A DNA stretch of 64,000 nucleotides from Pantoea cypripedii (GTDB lineage Bacteria > Pseudomonadota > Gammaproteobacteria > Enterobacterales > Enterobacteriaceae). A program made the translations under genes and the position numbers. This document shows positions 59,647-64,000 of this stretch, piece by piece (position 1 is the stretch's first letter; each line of letters opens with the position of its first letter). The DNA is taken from assembly GCF_011395035.1 (NCBI RefSeq), contig NZ_CP024768.1:1747732-1811731 (forward strand), written 5' to 3'. Under the pieces are notes generated by a model that was not told the DNA's origin, did no database searches, and saw only the letters and a program-made list of their open reading frames with translations.

Positions 59647-60558
59647 ATGTGGTCTGAATACGCGCTGGAAGTGGTGGATGCGGTAGCGCGCAGCGGCAGT
59701 TTTAGCGCAGCGGCGCAGGAACTGCATCGCGTGCCTTCTGCCATCAGTTATACCGTTCGTCAGCTGGAAACCTGGCTGGCGGTGCCTTTGTTTGAACGGC
59801 AGCATCGGGAAGTGGTGCTGACAGCGGCAGGTGAGCATTTCGTGCGAGAGGGGCGAAGTGTTATCAAAAAAATGCTGGCGACACGACGCCAGTGCCAGCA
59901 ACTGGCTAACGGCTGGCGCGGTCAGCTGAGTATTGCGGTTGACTGTATCGTAAAACCCCAGCGTACCCGGCAATTGGTGAAGGATTTCTACCGCCACTTC
60001 CCGGATATGGAGCTGATTATCAGCTATGAAGTGTTTAACGGTGTCTGGGATGCGCTGGCTGGTGGCCGGGTAGATGTGGCGATTGGCGCCACCCAGGCGA
60101 TTCCGGTCGGGGGGCGCTTCGCTTTCCAGGATATGGGGGCGCTGAACTGGCGTTGCGTGGTCAGTCCCGACCATCCCCTGACAAAAAGTAACCAGCTGGA
60201 TGATGAAACGTTACGGGCCTGGCCTTCGCTGGTGCTGGAGGACACATCGCGGGCGCTGCCGCGCCGCATGACCTGGACGCTGGATAACCAGCGGCGTCTG
60301 GTGGTGCCAGAGTGGGAAACCGGGATGGATTGCCTGCGGGCAGGGTTGTGCGTAGGTATGGTGCCGGGCCACATAGCCCGGCCTCTGCTGGACAGCGGCG
60401 CGTTAACCGAACTGACGTTGCCTGCGCCTTTCCCGGAGAGTCCCTGCTGTGTCAGCTGGTCGGAACAACGCGCCTCACCGGCATTGAGCTGGTTGCTGGA
60501 CTATCTTGGTGATGCAGAGACGCTCAACCATGAGTGGCTGAGCGAATCGGTAGCTTAG
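59647..60558 (+). CDS. punR: PunR (YdhB), LysR-family activator of punC
   Basis: LysR-type transcription factor; E. coli PunR senses purine nucleosides and activates divergent punC. Start at 59647 (MWSEYALEVVDAVARSGSFSAAA) as in E. coli, AGG upstream. Winged HTH at 1-60 (SFSAAAQELHRVPSAISYTVRQLE), then the ligand-binding domain. 303 residues (E. coli 310). It shares a 109-base spacer with punC. Its stop overlaps the purR stop by 3-4 bases (convergent). Confidence 0.94.
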   Translation: MWSEYALEVVDAVARSGSFSAAAQELHRVPSAISYTVRQLETWLAVPLFERQHREVVLTAAGEHFVREGRSVIKKMLATRRQCQQLANGWRGQLSIAVDCIVKPQRTRQLVKDFYRHFPDMELIISYEVFNGVWDALAGGRVDVAIGATQAIPVGGRFAFQDMGALNWRCVVSPDHPLTKSNQLDDETLRAWPSLVLEDTSRALPRRMTWTLDNQRRLVVPEWETGMDCLRAGLCVGMVPGHIARPLLDSGALTELTLPAPFPESPCCVSWSEQRASPALSWLLDYLGDAETLNHEWLSESVA

Positions 60559-61580
60559 CGACGATAGTCGCGGAACGGGCCGTCGGCGACTGAGCGGCGT
60601 TCAATCAGCGTGGGTTGCACTTCAATGGTTTGTGGTTCTTCGCGTTTGCTGGTGATGCGATCGAGCAGCATTTCCAGCGCTTTTTCGCCCAGCTGCGCTT
60701 TCGGCTGATGGACGGTAGTCAGCGCCGGGGTGAAATAACGGGCGTTGCGCACGTTGTCATAGCCAATTACCGAAATATCCTGGGGGACACGCAGTCCCAT
60801 TTCATCGGCAGCACAAATCGCGCCCATCGCCATGATATCACCACCGCAAAAGACGGCGGTCGGGCGTTGCTTCTGATTAAGGATCTGCTGCATCGCCTGG
60901 TAACCGGATTCCGGTTCAAAATCGCCCTGGACAATCCACTCCGGGCGCACCGTAATACCGGCTTCCTGCAGCGCCTGCATAAAACCGGCATGACGACCCC
61001 CGCCAGTGTTGCGTTCCATCTGCCCTGGGATAGCACCAATGTCACGATGTCCACGTTCGATCAGGTAACGCCCGGCGAGATAGCCACCCTGGAAGGCGTT
61101 ATCCTGCACGGTATCGGTGAAATCGCCGCGCGACTCGCCCCAGTCCATCACCACCATCGGGATATTACGGTTCTCTTCCAGCATGGTGAGCAGGTCGTCG
61201 GGATATTCGGAACACATCACCAATAAACCGTCGACGCGCTTTTGCGCCATCATCGAGAGATAAGCACGCTGCTTTTGCAGATCGTTATGCGCATTGCCGA
61301 GAATCAGCGTGTAGCCACGGTCAAAACAGTGGTTTTCTACCGCTTCGATGATTTCCGCGAAATAGGGGGCTTCGCTGGAGGTGGCGAGCAATCCCAGCGT
61401 TTTGGTGTGGTTGACTTTCAGGCTACGCGCCACGGCGCTGGGTGAATAATGCAGCTCTTTGATCGCTTCCCATACGGCGTTACGCGTCTCTTCCGCGACA
61501 AAACGCGTTTTGTTGATGACATGCGAAACCGTAGTGGTGGAGACACCGGCGCGTTTCGCCACATCTTTAATTGTTGCCAT
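60555..61580 (-). CDS. purR: PurR, purine repressor
   Basis: LacI-family repressor of purine nucleotide synthesis; hypoxanthine or guanine are corepressors. Start at 61580 (MATIKDVAKRAGVSTTTVSHVINKTRFV) gives 341 residues, same as E. coli; 32 earlier in-frame codons run through the operator and are not coding. HTH about 2-25 and hinge helix with SAVARSLKVNHT, followed by the periplasmic-binding-protein-like core. A PurR operator lies upstream, so it is autoregulated as in E. coli. Confidence 0.97.
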   Translation of the reverse strand: MATIKDVAKRAGVSTTTVSHVINKTRFVAEETRNAVWEAIKELHYSPSAVARSLKVNHTKTLGLLATSSEAPYFAEIIEAVENHCFDRGYTLILGNAHNDLQKQRAYLSMMAQKRVDGLLVMCSEYPDDLLTMLEENRNIPMVVMDWGESRGDFTDTVQDNAFQGGYLAGRYLIERGHRDIGAIPGQMERNTGGGRHAGFMQALQEAGITVRPEWIVQGDFEPESGYQAMQQILNQKQRPTAVFCGGDIMAMGAICAADEMGLRVPQDISVIGYDNVRNARYFTPALTTVHQPKAQLGEKALEMLLDRITSKREEPQTIEVQPTLIERRSVADGPFRDYRR

Positions 61581-61625
61581 GAAAATGGTACTCCCGGGCT
61601 TATCGCAACTTACTGATAAGTATAT

Positions 61626-61641
61626 TGTTAAACGTTTGCGT
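61626..61641 (-). promoter_or_regulatory. PurR operator (autoregulation)
   Basis: TGTTAAACGTTTGCGT agrees with the PurR consensus ACGCAAACGTTTGCGT in 12 of 16 positions, including the central AAACGTTTGCGT. It is 46 bases before the purR start. Confidence 0.75.
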
Positions 61642-61750
61642 CTGCTAATGGTTTTGCGCCCCAATTTTTGGGGCAAATGGCGAAGAAAAAGGCATTAACT
61701 ATCAGTTAAAATCACTTTAACAGGCCACAAACACAGCGTGCGCAAAATCT

Positions 61751-61760
61751 GTTGCGCAAC
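61751..61760. repeat. GTTGCGCAAC palindrome upstream of purR
   Basis: Exact copy of the 10-base palindrome also found twice before ppsA and once (plus one 8-base core copy) before pykF. It is in the purR-ynhF spacer, 110 bases upstream of the PurR box. Confidence 0.5.
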
Positions 61761-61865
61761 GAAAGGCGGCGATTCTAGCAAGCTGACGCGGATAACACGA
61801 GATTTTTGCCGGGGGCTATGCGAAAATTACATTAACCCTTCAATTAATGTGACTAAGGAGTTGTG

Positions 61866-61955
61866 ATGAGTACAGACCTGAAACTGGCGCTGGGTACTAC
61901 CGTTGGCGCGTTGTTAATGATCATCGTGTTCAGCTTCACCGCGATCCTTCATTAA
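61866..61955 (+). CDS. ynhF: YnhF, 29-residue membrane protein
   Basis: Start MSTDLKLALGTTVGALLMII and end FTAILH. AAGGAG lies 5 bases before the ATG. The whole protein after residue 6 is one transmembrane helix. It matches E. coli YnhF in length (29), the MSTDLK start and location next to purR. E. coli YnhF is a stress-linked small membrane protein of unknown role. A strong terminator follows directly. In E. coli ydhP precedes it; that gene is missing here. Confidence 0.9.
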   Translation: MSTDLKLALGTTVGALLMIIVFSFTAILH

Positions 61956-61957
61956 TA

Positions 61958-61995
61958 AAAAAGCCGGACCTGAAATTTCAGAGTCCGGCTTTTTA
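61958..61995. terminator. Terminator between ynhF and mepH
   Basis: AAAAAAGCCGGAC, an inner CTGAAATTTCAG dyad, and GTCCGGCTTTTT form a long stem with A/T tracts on both sides, serving convergent ynhF and mepH. Confidence 0.88.
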
Positions 61996-62009
61996 TTGCG
62001 CTGTGACGT

Positions 62010-62795
62010 TTAGCGAATGGTTTTCGGCGTCATCATACGACGCGCACCGACATAATGCTTCTGCCAGTAATCTTCACCTAATGCGCTAATCTGAATATCT
62101 TTACCAGTACGCGGTGACTGAATAAATTTGCCGTTGCCGAGGTAAACACCCACATGGTCAGCGGTGCCGCGATGGTTAATGCGGAAGAACACCAAATCTC
62201 CCTTCTCCAGCATATCGCGTTTGATCGGCGCCGCATCACGCAGGTGATACATTTCGTTGGCGGTGCGCGGGAATTTGTATTTCACCAGGTCTTTATAGGC
62301 ATACCACACCAGACCACTGCAATCGAAACCGGTATGCGGTGAGGTACCACCCCATTGATAAGGCTTACCGATCTGGCCCATCAATTTGGTCATCGCCGTT
62401 TCACGCGCCTTTTGATAACGCTGGCGGTGTGACTTGCTCATCTTGATAGTGGTGAGATCACCGGCGTCATCCTGTTCATCCAACACTTTCGCAACGCGCT
62501 GGTGACCGTATCTTTTCGTCGGTGACTTCAGCAGAGATTTTCTGCGGGTGGTTTTGTGAAGCGCAGTGACGGTTTTGGTTTGTTTCTTCAGTTTTAGTTT
62601 TTGAACACTGCTGGTAAGACGTGATTTTTTGGTGCTGGTCTTGACCGGGCGTCGTTTACGACGCTCATCTTCGCGTGCACTTTTTTTCTCTGCATTATGC
62701 AAACTGGCATTGATGGGCGCATGCGGTGACGCAGAAGCCACATTAAAAAACAGTTGGGCGAAAGCCAGCATAAAAAGCGTAATAAGTAAACGCAT
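62010..62795 (-). CDS. mepH: MepH, murein D,D-endopeptidase (NlpC/P60)
   Basis: Periplasmic hydrolase that cuts D-Ala-mDAP cross-links to let new peptidoglycan in. Signal peptide (cut near ASA-SP, residue 22-24), a very basic Lys/Arg-rich linker (about 38-100) and a C-terminal NlpC/P60 domain. Catalytic Cys159 (GFDCSGL), His214 (TADHVGVYL) and a third polar residue (FIQS). 261 residues (E. coli 271). In E. coli sodB lies nearby, between mepH and ydhP; both are absent here. Confidence 0.93.
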   Translation of the reverse strand: MRLLITLFMLAFAQLFFNVASASPHAPINASLHNAEKKSAREDERRKRRPVKTSTKKSRLTSSVQKLKLKKQTKTVTALHKTTRRKSLLKSPTKRYGHQRVAKVLDEQDDAGDLTTIKMSKSHRQRYQKARETAMTKLMGQIGKPYQWGGTSPHTGFDCSGLVWYAYKDLVKYKFPRTANEMYHLRDAAPIKRDMLEKGDLVFFRINHRGTADHVGVYLGNGKFIQSPRTGKDIQISALGEDYWQKHYVGARRMMTPKTIR

Positions 62796-63162
62796 AGTCC
62801 GGTTACAGGTTAAGCAGTCTGCGGTAAAACAGCCTGCGGCAAGTTAGAAAAATCTGATCAACGATCAGCGCCGGGATTGATTCTAATCCACTTTTTTTCC
62901 AAAAGGTAAGGCATTTTTCGATTAATCTGTTACCAGATGGTATCTGGGGCAAAAATGAGCGATTTCAGCCGGTTAACGCAGCATAATTATTGCGAATTAT
63001 TAATCGGTTCATGCTTATTCATGATATGAAAATGTTATTTGCTGCGCTGGAACTTAACAAACATGGCGATTAACGTGGTTGCGATGCAAAATCCCGTTTT
63101 CAGTGCGGGGGTGAAGTCGCTACAATAAACAAACACGAAGTGAGGAATTAAGGAAGGCAAAA
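62796..63162. other. Divergent spacer between mepH and grxD
   Basis: 367 bases without a gene. AT-rich, with T5-8 and A4 tracts. I found no operator or clear promoter. The remnants of sodB and lhr, which flank these genes in E. coli, are not readable. Confidence 0.6.
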
Positions 63163-63495
63163 ATGAGTACTGTTGAAAAAATTCAGCGCCAGATCGCAGA
63201 AAACCCGATCCTGCTGTACATGAAAGGTTCGCCGAAACTGCCAAGCTGCGGTTTCTCTGCACAGGCGGTACAGGCTCTGTCTGCCTGTGGTGAGCGCTTC
63301 GCGTATGTTGATATCCTGCAAAACCCGGATATCCGTGCTGAATTACCGAAATATGCCAACTGGCCAACTTTCCCGCAGCTGTGGGTTGATGGCGAGCTGG
63401 TCGGTGGTTGTGACATCATCGTTGAGATGTTCCAGCGTGGTGAGCTTCAGCCGCTGATTAAAGAAACTGCTGAGAAGTATAAAGAAGCAGAATAA
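63163..63495 (+). CDS. grxD: Monothiol glutaredoxin GrxD (Grx4)
   Basis: CGFS-type glutaredoxin that binds a [2Fe-2S] cluster with glutathione and BolA proteins and works in Fe-S trafficking, iron sensing. Seen: MKGSPKLPSCGFSAQAV (Cys29), the cis-Pro segment NWPTFPQLWVDGELVGGCDI. 110 residues; E. coli GrxD has 115 and a longer acidic tail. GGAAGG ribosome site before the ATG. A clear terminator follows. Functionally linked to the suf operon of this window. Confidence 0.97.
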   Translation: MSTVEKIQRQIAENPILLYMKGSPKLPSCGFSAQAVQALSACGERFAYVDILQNPDIRAELPKYANWPTFPQLWVDGELVGGCDIIVEMFQRGELQPLIKETAEKYKEAE

Positions 63496-63499
63496 TTGC

Positions 63500-63527
63500 A
63501 AAGGCCGACGCATCGTCGGCCTTTCTT
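63500..63527 (+). terminator. Terminator after grxD
   Basis: AAAGGCCGACG, CAT, CGTCGGCCTTT, then CTTTT. It lies 4 bases past the grxD stop and also near the end of convergent rnt. Confidence 0.85.
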
Positions 63528-63531
63528 TTGG

Positions 63532-64000
63532 TCATTCTGCGTCGTCTTCCGCCAAATCGTCACTGAACGCCACTGGCCAGCCGCCAAGGCGTTTCCAGCG
63601 ATTGACCAGCTCACAAAATAGCGTGGCGGTTTGTTCGGTGTCATACAGGGCAGAATGTGCCTGAGTACTATCGAAATCCATCCCGGCCGCTTTACAGGCT
63701 TTTGCCAGCACCGTCTGGCCCAGCACCAGGCCGCTTAATGCTGCGGTATCGAAAGTGGCAAAGGGGTGGAACGGGTTACGCTTCAGACTGGCCCGTTCGG
63801 CAGCCGCCATCAGAAAGTTATGATCAAAGGTGGCATTATGCGCCACGATTATCGCCCGATTGCAGTGACTGTCCTTTGTGCCTTTACGCACCATCTTAAA
63901 AATGGCATGTAACGCTTCATATTCACTGACCGCACCACGTAGCGGGTTGCTGGGATCAATTCCGGTAAACGCCAGTGCATCCGGGTTAAGAATCGCCCCT
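63532..64000 (-). CDS. rnt: Ribonuclease T, C-terminal part
   Basis: DEDDh 3'-5' exoribonuclease that matures the 3' ends of tRNAs and 5S rRNA. The gene is cut by the window end: the frame stays open to 64000 (reading ALAFTGIDPSNPLRGAVSEYEA upstream of the in-frame ATG at 63894), so that ATG is not the start. Present: HNATFDHNF (Asp), FATFDTAALSG and the C-terminal STQAHSALYDTEQTA (His, Asp); the first DEDD Asp/Glu pair is outside. In E. coli lhr lies between rnt and grxD; it is missing here. Confidence 0.95.
   Translation of the reverse strand, partial: GAILNPDALAFTGIDPSNPLRGAVSEYEALHAIFKMVRKGTKDSHCNRAIIVAHNATFDHNFLMAAAERASLKRNPFHPFATFDTAALSGLVLGQTVLAKACKAAGMDFDSTQAHSALYDTEQTATLFCELVNRWKRLGGWPVAFSDDLAEDDAE

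Noticed and set aside
63894..63894. ATG at 63894 as rnt start
   Set aside because: The frame is open and conserved upstream to the window end, so this is an internal Met.
1..64000. Insertion sequences, prophage genes, CRISPR arrays, replication origin
   Set aside because: No transposase, integrase or phage-like gene, no regularly spaced repeat array and no DnaA-box cluster was seen; the only tandem duplications are the protease genes and the tRNA-Val genes.

Overview
The window is a chromosomal segment from an enterobacterium, most likely of the Erwiniaceae (Pantoea/Erwinia type). Nearly every gene has a close homologue in the Escherichia coli region running from spy/nadE/osmE through thrS-infC-rpmI-rplT-pheST-ihfA-btuCED-nlpC, ydiV-selO-aroH-ppsR-ppsA, ydiK-ydiJ-sufABCDSE-ldtE-lpp-pykF, tRNA-Val-mdtK-ribE-cfa-punC-punR-purR to mepH-grxD-rnt. 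Order and relative orientation are largely kept. Some E. coli neighbours are missing (ves, pfkB, sodB, ydhP, lhr) and some genes are additions (yddG, a TetR/MFS pair, kduID, three secreted metalloproteases). I see no insertion sequence, prophage, CRISPR array or replication origin.

Layout. 1-8 kb: end of spy, the SOS gene cho (LexA box), yddG, nadE, an MFS exporter with its TetR regulator, osmE, a small exported protein, tcyP, and ydjM (second LexA box). 8-13.7 kb: kduI-kduD behind a KdgR operator, hxpB, yniB, yniA, ydiZ, ydiY. 13.7-24.6 kb: the translation block thrS-infC(AUU start)-rpmI-rplT, pheM leader with attenuator and pheST, ihfA, then a small exported protein, btuC-btuE-btuD and nlpC. 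It contains clear RNA controls: an anticodon-like hairpin before thrS and the pheM attenuator. 24.6-32.1 kb: ydiV, selO, aroH, ppsR and divergent ppsA. 32.3-39.5 kb: three tandem paralogous genes for secreted zinc metalloproteases, visibly AT-richer than the flanks. 39.5-44.7 kb: the RprA small RNA with an RcsB box, ydiK, ydiJ, and an unrecognised 134-residue gene under a perfect Fur box. 45.1-54.5 kb: suf operon, ldtE, lpp, pykF and three tRNA-Val(GAC). 54.6-64 kb: mdtK, ribE, cfa, punC/punR, purR, ynhF, mepH, grxD and the distal part of rnt.

How they work together. Several groups are functional units: tRNA charging and ribosome assembly (thrS to pheT); Fe-S assembly under iron stress (sufABCDSE, monothiol glutaredoxin grxD); the PEP/pyruvate node (ppsA, its regulator ppsR, and pykF, with candidate Cra sites before ppsA and pykF); purine control and efflux (purR, punR, punC); and envelope/peptidoglycan (lpp, ldtE, nlpC, mepH, RprA).

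The most unusual part is the metalloprotease triplet. The proteins share an M72/reprolysin-like catalytic domain with HExxHxxGxxH, four conserved cysteines, and three copies of a roughly 110-residue C-terminal module. All three have the same UUG start arrangement. A small stem-loop that covaries lies upstream of copies 2 and 3, and similarity between the copies is mosaic, suggesting gene conversion. A second unexplained signal is a repeated TTGCGCAA palindrome in the regions upstream of ppsA, pykF and purR.
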